A stretch of 64,000 bases of DNA from Streptomyces violaceoruber (GCF_033406955.1 NZ_CP137734.1:5270001-5334000); one strand, 5' to 3'. Shown: positions 51,413 through 60,051, counted from the first letter of the stretch. Notes: generated by a model from the sequence alone, not told the origin. Translations and numbers: made by a program.

Positions 51413-51831
51413 ACCGGTCGGCCGCCGTCCGCGACCGGCACGCGCTCCTCCGTGGCCAGCTCGTGTCCCACCCGGGTGGCGAGCCGCACCATGTGGTGCG
51501 AGATCAGCCCGACGTCGGCGTCGGGGCCGGTCGTGCACACCGAGAGCATGGTGTTCTTCGCGGCGGTCGTCGTCAGGCCGATGCAGCCGACCGACTCGAT
51601 CAGCAGCTGCCGCATCCCCGCGCCGCCGGTGAACTCGTCCCAGGCCTTGCCCGCCGCACGCAGGGCCGCCGTCAGCGCGGCGAACTTCTCCCCGTCGTCC
51701 TGGCCGATCGTCTGGGTACGGGCCTTCAGCAGTCCGTCGCTGCTCATCAGCACGGCGTACCGGACGCCCTCGACGCTGCCGAGTTCCTGGTCCAGCAGCC
51801 AGCCCAGGCTGTTGGTGTGTGTGTCTTGCAC
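51409..51831 (-). CDS. cvnB: Conservon roadblock/LC7 protein CvnB
   Basis: The 140-aa protein has the roadblock/LC7 fold seen in GTPase regulators: LGWLLDQELGSVEGVRYAVLMSSDG with DGLLKARTQTI after it, QLLIESVGCIGLTT, and VCTTGPDADVGLISHHMVRLA. In conservons CvnB partners the GTPase and the CvnA sensor. Its ATG is 3 bases from the cvnA stop. Confidence 0.92.
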   Translation of the reverse strand: MQDTHTNSLGWLLDQELGSVEGVRYAVLMSSDGLLKARTQTIGQDDGEKFAALTAALRAAGKAWDEFTGGAGMRQLLIESVGCIGLTTTAAKNTMLSVCTTGPDADVGLISHHMVRLATRVGHELATEERVPVADGGRPV

Positions 51832-51833
51832 GA

Positions 51834-53489
51834 TCAGTGTCCTTCGTCGTCAGCGGCGTCGTGGGGGGTGGTGCGGGCGGCGGTGTGGGTCGCGGTGCCG
51901 GCGGGGGCCGGCGAGGGCTGCTCCCCGTCCCGGCCGCGGCGGGTCCCGGCCGCCCAGGCGGCGGCGACGGCGGGGCGGCCGGGCTCGGTGTCGTCGGGGG
52001 CGGCCGGGCGCCGTGCGGGGGCGGGCGCGGCGGAGCGCCGGCGGACGGTCAGGCCGCTGGCGGTGGTGGCGGTCGTGGCGGCGGAGGTGGGGGTGGCCGG
52101 GTCGGGTACGGACGCTGCGGCCGGGGCTCCGGCGGGGGACGTCGCAGGCGCAGCGGCGGGCTCGGCGACGGGCTCGCCCGGCGCGGCCGGTACGGCGGGC
52201 CCGGCGACCGCCGCAGACGCCGGGACGCCGGCCTCGGGCGCGGGCGCGAGCGGGGGCGCGACGGAAGACGCGGCCACCGCCGGAGCCACCGGAGTCGCCG
52301 GAGCTGCCGGGGCCGCCGGAGTCGCCGAACCGGCAGGGACCGGTCGGGCCGCCTGGGCGGCGGGCCTGGGTGCCGGCTGGGCTGCCGCGGGGTCGACGAT
52401 CAGGTTCTTCGGCAGGACGACCATGGCCCGGGTCCCCTGGTAGATGTTGGGCGCGGTCAGCTCGACGCGGAAGCCGTAGTTCTCCGCCAGCAGGGAGGCG
52501 ACGCGCAGCCCGGTCTGGGGGTGGGCGCCCAGGCGCGTGATGTCGTCGCGCTGTTCGCCGGACATCACGTCGCTGGCCCACAGCAGCCGCTCGTCGTCCA
52601 TGCGCAGTCCCGCGTCGTCCACGATCAGGAAGCACGCGTGGTGCCCCTGTTCCAGCGAGACGTGGACACTGGCGGCGGGCGGCGAGTAGCGCAGCGCGTT
52701 GTCCAGCAGTACGGCGAGCGCGTGCACGACCGCCTCCACGGCGCGGCCCTCGACCACCACGGACCCCATCTCGGGGTGCTTGATCCGCTCGTACCCCTCG
52801 ATCCGGCCCATGGCCGCCCGCACGATGTCGGTCAGCGTGGTGGCGGGCCAGCGCCGGGACAGCTTGTCCCCGGCGAGCACGGAGTACCCCGACGCGGTGA
52901 GCAGCATCTGCTGCGTGAGGTGGTCGATCTCCACGAGCGTCTCGTACGCCTCGTCCGAGATGTGCCGCCGTACGCCCTGGCTGACGGCCCGGCCGAGCCG
53001 CGCGGAGCGGGCCACGACGTTGTTGGCGAAGCCGCGCACGGCGGCCCGGGCCACGCCGACGGACTCGCGGCGGGCCTGGGCGATCTGCCGCTCGGTGTCC
53101 TGCCGTAGCCGCTCGGCCGCGTGCGCCGCGGCCTGTTCGGCGGCAGCCCGCTCCTCGGCCCGTACGTCGCCCACCGCCGAGGCCACCGCGCCGGGCACGG
53201 CACGCAGCCGCTCGGCGAGCGGGGTCCCGTCGAGCTGCGCCGGCACGAGCAGACCGCCCCCGGGGCCCGAGCCGCCGGGACCGCCCTTCGCCGCCGCCGG
53301 GATCACCGTGGCCGCGAGGTGTCCCACGCACTGCTCCGCCGCGACGAGTTGCAGGGTCAGCCGGTCGGCGTGCTCGCGCAGCTGCTCGCCGCGGCGCCGG
53401 GCCTGCCCGGCCTTGCGCCGGAAGTACCACGCGGCCCCGGCTCCGGCCACCGCCAGCACGGCGGTGGCGGTCACTATCAGTTCAGTCAT
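51834..53489 (-). CDS. cvnA: Conservon sensor-kinase-like membrane protein CvnA
   Basis: The 551-aa protein has an N-terminal membrane helix (about 5-23) and a long helical region. A HATPase domain follows with N-box LLDNALRYSP, a DDAGLRMDD motif and LRVASLLAENYGF. The final about 170 residues are Ala/Pro-rich low complexity. The His-box needed for autophosphorylation is not evident, as is usual in nitrate-sensor-like CvnA proteins. It begins the operon cvnA-B-C-D-P450-P450. Confidence 0.9.
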   Translation of the reverse strand: MTELIVTATAVLAVAGAGAAWYFRRKAGQARRRGEQLREHADRLTLQLVAAEQCVGHLAATVIPAAAKGGPGGSGPGGGLLVPAQLDGTPLAERLRAVPGAVASAVGDVRAEERAAAEQAAAHAAERLRQDTERQIAQARRESVGVARAAVRGFANNVVARSARLGRAVSQGVRRHISDEAYETLVEIDHLTQQMLLTASGYSVLAGDKLSRRWPATTLTDIVRAAMGRIEGYERIKHPEMGSVVVEGRAVEAVVHALAVLLDNALRYSPPAASVHVSLEQGHHACFLIVDDAGLRMDDERLLWASDVMSGEQRDDITRLGAHPQTGLRVASLLAENYGFRVELTAPNIYQGTRAMVVLPKNLIVDPAAAQPAPRPAAQAARPVPAGSATPAAPAAPATPVAPAVAASSVAPPLAPAPEAGVPASAAVAGPAVPAAPGEPVAEPAAAPATSPAGAPAAASVPDPATPTSAATTATTASGLTVRRRSAAPAPARRPAAPDDTEPGRPAVAAAWAAGTRRGRDGEQPSPAPAGTATHTAARTTPHDAADDEGH

Positions 53490-54207
53490 CGAGTCCTCAC
53501 GGATCGGAAGCCGTCGGTGTGGTCGAGGTGGCCGAGGCGGGCCGGCGCGCAGGGCGGGGCGCCGGCCGGCCCGATGACGACCGGGCTCTCAACAGGCCGG
53601 AGCGGACCGGTGTCTCCCACGGTCGTCCCGTGCCGCGGAGTCGGCAGCGACGCGGTCGACGGCGAGGGCGCACGACATGGATCTCCCGGGAACACGCGAG
53701 GGCCGGTACGAGCAGGGGGTGCCGATGACGCGGACTCGAGACGGAACAGGACCGCGTGTCCCGAGGCGCCTCGAACTCCCGTATCCGCGACCGGCGTTCG
53801 GCATACGGAAGGGGACCATACCGCTTGTGCTCACGTTGCGCTGATGCACGGTGCCGGACTCGTGATCACGGCCTGGAAGCGTCGGGGCTTTGGCGCGAAA
53901 AATGCGCCGATGACGGCCGAACCACTGTGGCCGAAAAGGGAGTTGGCCCGCCGGGCGGGGTCCTGGTAGTGGCTCAGTCGGTGTCGGAGAGGCGCTTCAG
54001 CCACTCGCCGAGCAGCCCCGCTTCCAGGCCTGCCGCGACCACGCCGCCCGACGGTTGACCGGGCCGGGTCTGGCCGTCCGGGCCGGGTCTGGCCGTCCGG
54101 GCCGTCGGGCCGACCTGGCCGGCCTGGCCCAGGACGGCCGAGTGGGGCGGAAGCAGGGGGTCTGTGTCGCGTCGCCTGCTTCCCTCTGCTCCCGCCCCGC
54201 CGCCTCA
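53490..54207. other. Non-coding region upstream of the conservon
   Basis: These 718 bases lie between cvnA (5' end) and the next gene's stop. Several short overlapping ORFs exist on both strands but none looks coding. The part next to cvnA should contain the operon promoter. A tandem 19-bp repeat lies at 54064-54101. In frame with the upstream gene, after two stop codons, 76 codons stay open (54204 down to 53977). Confidence 0.55.
54064..54101. repeat. Tandem 19-bp repeat in the intergenic region
   Basis: CCGGGTCTGGCCGTCCGGG occurs twice in direct succession (54064-54082 and 54083-54101). Confidence 0.85.
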
Positions 54208-56802
54208 TCAACTGGAGGCGAGCTGGTCCGTGATCTCCTTGATCCAGTCGGCCTTCTTCGCAGGTTGCCTGAGGCTCGCCTCCCACTCCTCCCGTTCCAT
54301 CTTGTGGTCCGTGTGACCGGCCTTGATCAAGGTCAGCAAGTGCAGGGCGGAGGCGCGCAGGGCGGGATCGGTGTTCTCGCGCGAGACCATGTTGTAGATC
54401 TTGTGTGCCGCCAGCTGGCGCTTGTACCTCGTGATCTTCTTCCAGAACTTCATGGCGTGCAGCAGCGAATCCCCGGTGTCCTTGGCCGTCGGTATCGGCT
54501 CCCCCTCCGGCGTGTAGAGCTCGGGGTGGTGGGCCTCCTGGAAGCGTCCGTAGGCCGCACTGCCTCCCTTGTAGGCGGCGGTGGTGAGGACGAGGCCCGC
54601 CCCTACCGCGGCGGTGATCCAGCCCGCGGGGTTGGACGCCAGAGCCCCGGTGGCGACGATGGCCACGGTGGCGATGCCGCCCGCTCCCTTGAGGCCCTCA
54701 CCCATGACGCCGCCCCCCATTTCCTTGGCCGCCTGGCTGACCTTCCTGCTCTTCGCGAGATTCGTGGCGAAGGTCAGGTCCTCCAGGTCCCGCGCGTTAC
54801 CGAGGAAGTCGGCCTTGGCCCGGGCCTCGATCAGCGCCGCCTGCTCGTACGCGGCCCCGGCGGTCCTGATTCCTGCCGCCCACTCGTCCTCCGTACGGCC
54901 GTCGCGGTCGTTCCTCGCCCGCTCCACGGCTTCGCGGGCGAAACGGGCGTTGAGCTCGGCGGTGTTGGCCTCGGCCTCCAGCCGGAGCAGCCGCTGGGAC
55001 TGGGCGGCGTTGGCCTTCTGGAGCTGCCTCAGACCGTGGATCTTCTCGATCGCACCCTTGGACTTGAAAGCGGCCCGGACGCTCTTGGCCACACCGGCGA
55101 CGCCGCTGAGCACACCGCTCGCCTCGGCGGAGGCCGCGGTGCTCGCCACACCCTGCAGCTTGACCGCTTCCTTGGCGATGGTGCCGGCGTTGGCGCCCGT
55201 ACTGGCGACACTCATGCCCGCGTCGGTCGCCTTGGTCTTGCCCTTTTTATGAGCGTTGTGGTAGCCGGCCCCACTCCCCTTGACCAGGGCCGTCCTCAGG
55301 TTCCTGAACGAATCCGCGACGCTGGCTCCGAAGGAGAGGAGTTCCGTGACGGCGCTCAGCGATGCGCCGGAGACCCCCGTGGCGGAGGCGTTGTGCTTCA
55401 GGACTTCGGCGCCCGACCCGCCGCCCGGGTCCGGCTTCGGGGCGTTGGCGGCCATTTCGGTGGCCTCCTGGCCGAGGCCCGCGGCGGTGGGGGCCTGGAC
55501 GCCCTTGGCCAGGGCGTCCGTGGGGTCGAGGAGCCGCTTCCCCTGGTCCGCGTTCTCGGCGACCGTCTTCAGACGGTCGCTCCTGACCTCCGCCCTGGTG
55601 TCGGCGGCGGCGCGTTCCTCGGAGCGGCGTGCCTCCTCCGCGGGGGGCGCCGTCTCCTCGGCGGGAGGCGCCACCTCCTCGGTGGCGGTGGTGGTGCCCG
55701 TGTCGTCCCTGGTCGTGTCGGTGCGTTCCCAGGTACCGGTGCCGAACTCGGCGTACCGGATGCCGGAGTCGGAGCCGCGTCGGGTGAGGCCGGCGGTGTC
55801 GGGTCGAGCATCGAGGTCCGAGCCGCGCCGCGTGCGCCCCGACGGGGTGAAGCCGGCCGCGAGCCTGGCGAGGCGCGCGTCTCGGGCCTCGCGTTCTTCG
55901 GCCGTGAGCGTCACTTCTTCGACGGCGGCGCGGGTTTCCTCCACGACGGCCGGGTGTGCTTCTTCTTCGCGGCGGCGGCGTCGTTCCTCTTCGGCCAGTG
56001 CCACCGCTTCTGCCTCTGCTCTGCGGCGTAGCCGGTCTTCTTCCTCGGCTGCTGCCTCGGCGGCCGCGATGCGCTCTCGTGCCTTGGCCGCCGCCGCTTC
56101 CGCACCAGCGCGACGCCGTCGCTCTATTTCCGCCGCTTCCGCCGCGGCTGCCTCTGCCTCCTCAAGGCGGCGTGCCGCTACGGCTGCTGCTTCGCCTGCG
56201 GCCGTCCGTGCCGTGTTGCGGTTCCGTGCTACGGCTGCTGCTTCGCCTGCGGCCGTCCGTGCTGTGTTGCGGTTCTGCGCTACGGCTGCTGCTTCGCCTG
56301 CGGCCGTCCGTGCTGTGTTGCGGTTCTGCGCCACGGCTGCCGCCTCGCCTGCCGCCGTCCGTGCCGTGTTGCGATTCCGCGCCACGCCTGCTGCCGCTTC
56401 GGCCCCCGCGCGCACGTGCCGTCGTGTGGCCGCCGCTTCTTCGGCGGTGCGACGCGCGGCGGTGGCCTGGTCCCGAAGCGCGGGGTCGACCTCCATGCCC
56501 TGGGTGCCGGACTCCGAGCCGCGCCGGGCGGGACCGGCGGGGTCGCGCCGGGTGCCGGGCGCGGAGCTGGGGCGGGCGGCGCCGCTACCCGCGGTCCGCT
56601 CCAGGCTCCTGCCCCTGGCGCGCTGCACGGTGGCGGTCGCCGCCTGGTTGCCGGCGCTGGACTGGAGTCCGAGGAAGGCCTGCTCCGCCGAGGTCCCGGA
56701 CCTGGACGAACTCCCGGTCCGCCCCTCCTCCCGACGCTGCCGGGCGGCTGCCAATGCGGTTGCGGAGTCCCGTTCGGAGGTGCGGTGGACAGGGGCGCTC
56801 AT
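54208..56802 (-). CDS. Repeat-rich coiled-coil protein with DUF4157/eCIS-type N-terminal motif
   Basis: The 864-aa product starts at ATG 56802 (GGAGAGG seven bases upstream). Residues 40-61 read EQAFLGLQSSAGNQAATATVQR, quoted here as FLGLQSSAGNQA plus a terminal R; this resembles the LLxLQxxAGNxAxxxxxxR motif that starts DUF4157 and other eCIS-associated proteins. Next come four 17-residue repeats (NRNTARTAAGEAAAVA type) and a Glu/Arg/Ala coiled coil. RRGSES/RRGSDS motifs recur three times. Further helical segments include a hydrophobic stretch near ALASNPAGWITAAVGAGLVL. No catalytic motif is recognised. The function is unknown; an exported or contractile-system cargo is speculative. Confidence 0.75.
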   Translation of the reverse strand: MSAPVHRTSERDSATALAAARQRREEGRTGSSSRSGTSAEQAFLGLQSSAGNQAATATVQRARGRSLERTAGSGAARPSSAPGTRRDPAGPARRGSESGTQGMEVDPALRDQATAARRTAEEAAATRRHVRAGAEAAAGVARNRNTARTAAGEAAAVAQNRNTARTAAGEAAAVAQNRNTARTAAGEAAAVARNRNTARTAAGEAAAVAARRLEEAEAAAAEAAEIERRRRAGAEAAAAKARERIAAAEAAAEEEDRLRRRAEAEAVALAEEERRRRREEEAHPAVVEETRAAVEEVTLTAEEREARDARLARLAAGFTPSGRTRRGSDLDARPDTAGLTRRGSDSGIRYAEFGTGTWERTDTTRDDTGTTTATEEVAPPAEETAPPAEEARRSEERAAADTRAEVRSDRLKTVAENADQGKRLLDPTDALAKGVQAPTAAGLGQEATEMAANAPKPDPGGGSGAEVLKHNASATGVSGASLSAVTELLSFGASVADSFRNLRTALVKGSGAGYHNAHKKGKTKATDAGMSVASTGANAGTIAKEAVKLQGVASTAASAEASGVLSGVAGVAKSVRAAFKSKGAIEKIHGLRQLQKANAAQSQRLLRLEAEANTAELNARFAREAVERARNDRDGRTEDEWAAGIRTAGAAYEQAALIEARAKADFLGNARDLEDLTFATNLAKSRKVSQAAKEMGGGVMGEGLKGAGGIATVAIVATGALASNPAGWITAAVGAGLVLTTAAYKGGSAAYGRFQEAHHPELYTPEGEPIPTAKDTGDSLLHAMKFWKKITRYKRQLAAHKIYNMVSRENTDPALRASALHLLTLIKAGHTDHKMEREEWEASLRQPAKKADWIKEITDQLASS
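56177..56380 (-). repeat. Four in-frame 51-bp tandem repeats inside the coiled-coil gene
   Basis: Units begin at 56177, 56228, 56279 and 56330, each 51 bases long and 85-98 percent alike by eye. They encode 17-residue units containing NRNTARTAAGEA. A degraded fifth copy may begin at 56381. The period in amino acids is compatible with a long alpha-helical rod. Confidence 0.92.
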
Positions 56803-56946
56803 GGACATACCTCTCCTGCTGCCGGACCGGGCCACGCGAAGGTAGCCAGGGACGGCGAACAGCAGGGGTGCGGCAGGCGAACACCGCACGGACGCGCGCG
56901 GAACGTGCCGAGATCACGCGAGCGTCACTCTCCGTGCTTCACCCCG

Positions 56947-57333
56947 TCACCCCAGGATGTACGCCAGGACAGCGGCCTCGAACACCACCAGCCCGATCAG
57001 ATCGCCCCGCTTCCACAGCGGCCTGCGGGAAGTGATGACGGTCTCCACGCGACCGGGCGCCGCCGGATCGTAGCGGACCTTCACCGTGCCACCGGTCCGA
57101 GTACCCGGCGGGACCTCACTCTCCGTGGCGGAGCAGGTTATCTTGATCCCGTCAGCCGTCCGGAAGCTGAGGAGGAACGTGGGACCACCGCCCTGCCCCC
57201 GCCATTCACGGTCGTAGCAGCGCGCGTCCACCTCCACGCCCCGCGCCCGAACCAGCAGGCGCTTGCGGAGTATCCAGACGAAGGCGACGAGACCGAGCGA
57301 GGCCGGTATGAGGAGCAGGCGATCCGAATTCAC
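56947..57333 (-). CDS. DUF3592-like membrane protein
   Basis: The 128-aa protein has one membrane helix at each end (about 6-23 and 111-126). The middle is a beta-rich domain with VEVDARCYDREWRGQGGGPTFLLSF, and KVRYDPAAPGRVET near the end. This layout matches DUF3592 proteins. It is upstream of the coiled-coil gene on the same strand, with 144 bases between. The function is unknown. Confidence 0.75.
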   Translation of the reverse strand: MNSDRLLLIPASLGLVAFVWILRKRLLVRARGVEVDARCYDREWRGQGGGPTFLLSFRTADGIKITCSATESEVPPGTRTGGTVKVRYDPAAPGRVETVITSRRPLWKRGDLIGLVVFEAAVLAYILG

Positions 57334-57426
57334 TGTCGGCCCTTCCGGAGGTCGGCGCGGAACCGAAAGATACCGGGAGGCGGCGGGCAGGCACGACGCC
57401 GTCTCCGGAACGGACCTGAGGCCCCC

Positions 57427-58026
57427 TCAACGCACCGGCGCCGGGGCCGGCACCGGCACCGGCGCGGCCGACGGCCGCCAGTCCCGCCTGATCAGCCCGT
57501 ACACCCAGGAGTCGGACACCTCGCCGTCGACGACGCAGTCCTCCCGCAACGTCCCCTCGCGCACGAACCCGACCTTCTCCAGCACCCGGGCGGAGGCCGC
57601 GTTGCGCGTGTCGGCCTTGGCCTGGACCCGGTTCAGGTCCAGCGTGTCGAAGGCCCACCGCAGCAGGGCGTGTGCGGCCTCCGTCGCATAGCCGTGGCCC
57701 CACATCGCCTCGTCGAGGCAGTAGCCCAGCGACGCGCTGCGGTAGACCGGGTTCCACTCGACCAGGCAGCACCAGCCGACGAAGGCGCCGTCGGAGGCGC
57801 GGTCGACGGCCACCCGCACGCCGGTGCCTTCGTCCGCCATCTTCCGGCACATCTCGACGAAGCGCCCGGCGCGGGCCCGCTCGGTCCACGGCGGGGAGTC
57901 CCAGTAGCGCATCACGTGCCTGCTGCTGTGCATGGCGTAGAGGAAGCCCGCGTCGTCCTCGGTGAAGGGCCGCAGCCGCAGGCGATCGGTGTCCAGGGTG
58001 GGGGTGGCCAGAGTCATGGCCGTCAT
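57427..58026 (-). CDS. GNAT acetyltransferase (RimJ/RimL-like)
   Basis: The 199-aa enzyme begins LDTDRLRLRPFTEDDAGFLYAM and has the acetyl-CoA loop region LGYCLDEAMWGHGYATEAAHALL (core GHGYATEA). NAASARVLEKVGFVREGTLRE follows as the conserved C-terminal strand. It acetylates an amino group of a protein, amino acid or drug. The short C-terminal tail is Pro/Val/Ala repetitive. The start ATG is 58026 or 58017. Confidence 0.9.
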   Translation of the reverse strand: MTAMTLATPTLDTDRLRLRPFTEDDAGFLYAMHSSRHVMRYWDSPPWTERARAGRFVEMCRKMADEGTGVRVAVDRASDGAFVGWCCLVEWNPVYRSASLGYCLDEAMWGHGYATEAAHALLRWAFDTLDLNRVQAKADTRNAASARVLEKVGFVREGTLREDCVVDGEVSDSWVYGLIRRDWRPSAAPVPVPAPAPVR

Positions 58027-58105
58027 CCTGCGCCCCCACGGGGCGGGCGCGACAGCGAATATCCGGCGAGGGCGTCACCGGAACGCCCGGCCGGGCGCCA
58101 CGACC

Positions 58106-58537
58106 TCAGGCCGTCGGATCCCAGAGCCCACCGGCTTCGCCGCGCGCGAGGTGCTCGGCGTAGACACCGACCTTCCAGGCGATGACGGTCCGGCACTCCT
58201 CCAGCGCCTCGATCTGTGCGTCGACGCGCCGTTGATGGGTGTCGAGCAACCGCAGGCGTTCCGCCTCGTTGCCCGGTCCCTGGCGCACCAGTGCGGCGAA
58301 CTGCTTGAGGTCGGCCAGCGGCATGCCCGATTCACGGAGCTTGACGCAGATCAGCAGCCAGTCGACGTCGAAGGAGCTGTACCGCCGTCTGCCGCCCGAC
58401 GTGCGCCGGACCGGCCCGACGAGCAGACCCTCGCGCTCGTAGAAGCGCAGCGCGTGCACGCTCAGTCCGGTCCGCTCCGCCACCTCGCCGATGCTCAGGG
58501 ACTGCCCGGACACTTCGGATACTTCGGTGCTGGCCAC
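58106..58537 (-). CDS. MerR-family transcriptional regulator
   Basis: The 143-aa protein has the MerR winged helix SIGEVAERTGLSVHALRFYEREGLL, with the second wing GRRRYSSFDVDWLLIC. A dimerisation helix follows (about 88-125). No cysteine or tipA-like ligand domain is evident. GTG 58537 is the chosen start. It is divergent from the SDR gene, with a perfect palindrome between them, so it most likely controls that gene and itself. Confidence 0.9.
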   Translation of the reverse strand: MASTEVSEVSGQSLSIGEVAERTGLSVHALRFYEREGLLVGPVRRTSGGRRRYSSFDVDWLLICVKLRESGMPLADLKQFAALVRQGPGNEAERLRLLDTHQRRVDAQIEALEECRTVIAWKVGVYAEHLARGEAGGLWDPTA

Positions 58538-58556
58538 GCCGCTCACCCCGGGACTT

Positions 58557-58585
58557 GATCTAGACCTTGCTCTAGATCGTAGCGT
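58557..58585. promoter_or_regulatory. MerR-type operator-promoter: GATCTAGA-N6-TCTAGATC
   Basis: A perfect palindrome with 8-base arms (58557-58564 and 58571-58578) lies between the divergent genes. TTGATC (58555-58560) and TAGCGT (58580-58585) could be -35 and -10 boxes separated by 19 bases, the over-long spacing characteristic of MerR-controlled promoters. The predicted start is next to the SDR ATG at 58593. Confidence 0.72.
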
Positions 58586-58592
58586 CGGAGCC

Positions 58593-59564
58593 ATGACCCA
58601 CACCGAACAGCAGCCGCTCAACTCCCCCTTCTCCGCCGCCACCACCGCCGAGGACGTCATGGCCGGCCACGACCTCTCGGGCGTGACCGCCGTGGTGACC
58701 GGGGGCTACTCCGGGCTCGGCCTCGCAAGCACCCGGGCCCTGACGGCCGCCGGGGCCCGGGTCCTCGTTCCCGCCCGCCGCCCCGACATCGCCCGAGCCG
58801 CCCTGCGGGACGTGAAGGGCAGCGAGGTCGTCCCCATGGACCTGACCGACCTCGACGGCGTCCGTTCCGCCGCCGCGCACATCGGCGACCGCATCGACCG
58901 GATCGACCTCCTGATGGCCGCCGCCGGAGTCATGGCCACCCCGGAGCGGCGGGTCGGGCCCGGATGGGAATTCCAGCTCGCCGCCAACCACTTCGGGCAC
59001 TTCACGCTCGCCTGCGAGCTCTATCCGCTGCTGGCCGCAGCGGGCGGCGCGCGTGTCGTGGCGTACAGCTCCGCCGGACACGCCATGACCGACATCCGCC
59101 GGCACGACCCGCACTTCCGCACCGGCTACGACAGGTGGCTGGCCTACGGTCAGGCCAAGACCGCCAACGCCCTGTTCGCCGTGCACCTCGACGCCCTCGG
59201 CAAGGACGACGGCATCCGCGCGTTCGCCCTCCACCCCGGCAAGATCATCACCGGTCTTCAGCGGGAGATGCCGCTCCAGGAACAGATCGACGCCGGCTGG
59301 GTGGACGAGCACGGCAACGTCGTCGCCGCCGACTTCAAGACCGCCTCCCAGGGTGCCGCCACCGGCCTGTGGGCCGCCACCTCCCCCCTCCTCGACGGCC
59401 GAGGCGGCCTCTACCTGGCGGACTGCGACGTCGCCCGCGTCTTCCCGCCCGACACCCCCATGGACGACAACGGCGTACGCCCGTACGCCGTCGACCCCGC
59501 CAACGCCGCCCGGCTCTGGGAGATGTCCCTCGCCGCGACGGGCGCGACGCCGCCGACCCGGTGA
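58593..59564 (+). CDS. Short-chain dehydrogenase/reductase (SDR)
   Basis: The 323-aa NAD(P)-dependent oxidoreductase has cofactor motif VTGGYSGLGLAS, LLMAAAGVM (NNAG-like motif with changes) and active-site YGQAKTAN (Tyr and Lys). The length and motifs fit the retinol dehydrogenase/WWOX-like group. The divergent MerR gene and the palindrome suggest it is induced by the substrate or product. The reaction is not known. The transcript may be leaderless. Confidence 0.92.
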   Translation: MTHTEQQPLNSPFSAATTAEDVMAGHDLSGVTAVVTGGYSGLGLASTRALTAAGARVLVPARRPDIARAALRDVKGSEVVPMDLTDLDGVRSAAAHIGDRIDRIDLLMAAAGVMATPERRVGPGWEFQLAANHFGHFTLACELYPLLAAAGGARVVAYSSAGHAMTDIRRHDPHFRTGYDRWLAYGQAKTANALFAVHLDALGKDDGIRAFALHPGKIITGLQREMPLQEQIDAGWVDEHGNVVAADFKTASQGAATGLWAATSPLLDGRGGLYLADCDVARVFPPDTPMDDNGVRPYAVDPANAARLWEMSLAATGATPPTR

Positions 59565-59779
59565 CCCGGCGCACCGTCTCGGCCGGGCTCGGGCTGCCTT
59601 CGGGGTAAGGGGCGGGGGCGCGGTCACTCTGAGGGAAACCCCATGTCCCTTGGTGCGGTGGTCCCTGGCGCTGCGATAAGGGGCCGTACTCCCGTCCTGG
59701 CCAGGAGTCGTCGGGAGAATGCCGTTCGCCGGGAGAATGTCCGTTGTCGCCCCCTCTCCGAGGTCGCATGCTTCGGGGC

Positions 59780-59929
59780 ATGGCCTCCGAGGACCACTCC
59801 CCCTGTGCCACCGTCACCACGCGGGTCTCCGTGCGCGATCTGCTGCCCCAGGACTTGCCGGCGTGCACCTGGTCCGGCTCGGCCACCCATCTGCGCCACG
59901 TGGAGCGAGAGCTGACGCGCGCCGCGGAA
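59780..59929 (+). pseudogene. GNAT acetyltransferase, N-terminal fragment
   Basis: Starting at ATG 59780 the frame reads TTRVSVRDLLPQDLPACTWSGSATHLRHVERELTRA, split here as RVSVRDLLPQDLP and CTWSGSATHLRHVEREL. This is the normal beginning of a GNAT family enzyme seen in Streptomyces. After about 50 residues the similarity stops at RAAE. The rest of that frame to 60028 is not GNAT-like. Confidence 0.6.
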
Positions 59930-60028
59930 TGGCCCTCGTCGGGGCGGTCGCGGATCGGTGGGGCGTCCAGCTCGATGCCGATGGGAAGGTCACCCGGTGC
60001 GAACTCGCCACGGGGCTGCCGCCGGTGA
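59929..60028 (+). pseudogene. C-terminal fragment of an anti-sigma-type ATP-binding protein
   Basis: In another frame, beginning exactly at the GNAT break, the sequence MALVGAVADRWGVQLDADGKVTRCEL resembles the last strand of the HATPase-type regulatory proteins common in Streptomyces (ALVDALADRWGV...GKTVWCEL). I quote only its halves MALVGAVADRWGV and DGKVTRCEL. The rest of the gene is missing. Confidence 0.5.
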
Positions 60029-60051
60029 GCGGTCATGACGGCTGTCTCAGG

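Noticed and set aside
53831..54286. 151-codon minus-strand ORF beside the coiled-coil gene
   Set aside because: It is in a different frame from the real gene, overlaps its end, and is Arg/Pro/Gly-rich with no clear start signal.
56177..56380. Possible CRISPR array
   Set aside because: The units are contiguous in-frame coding repeats with no variable spacers.
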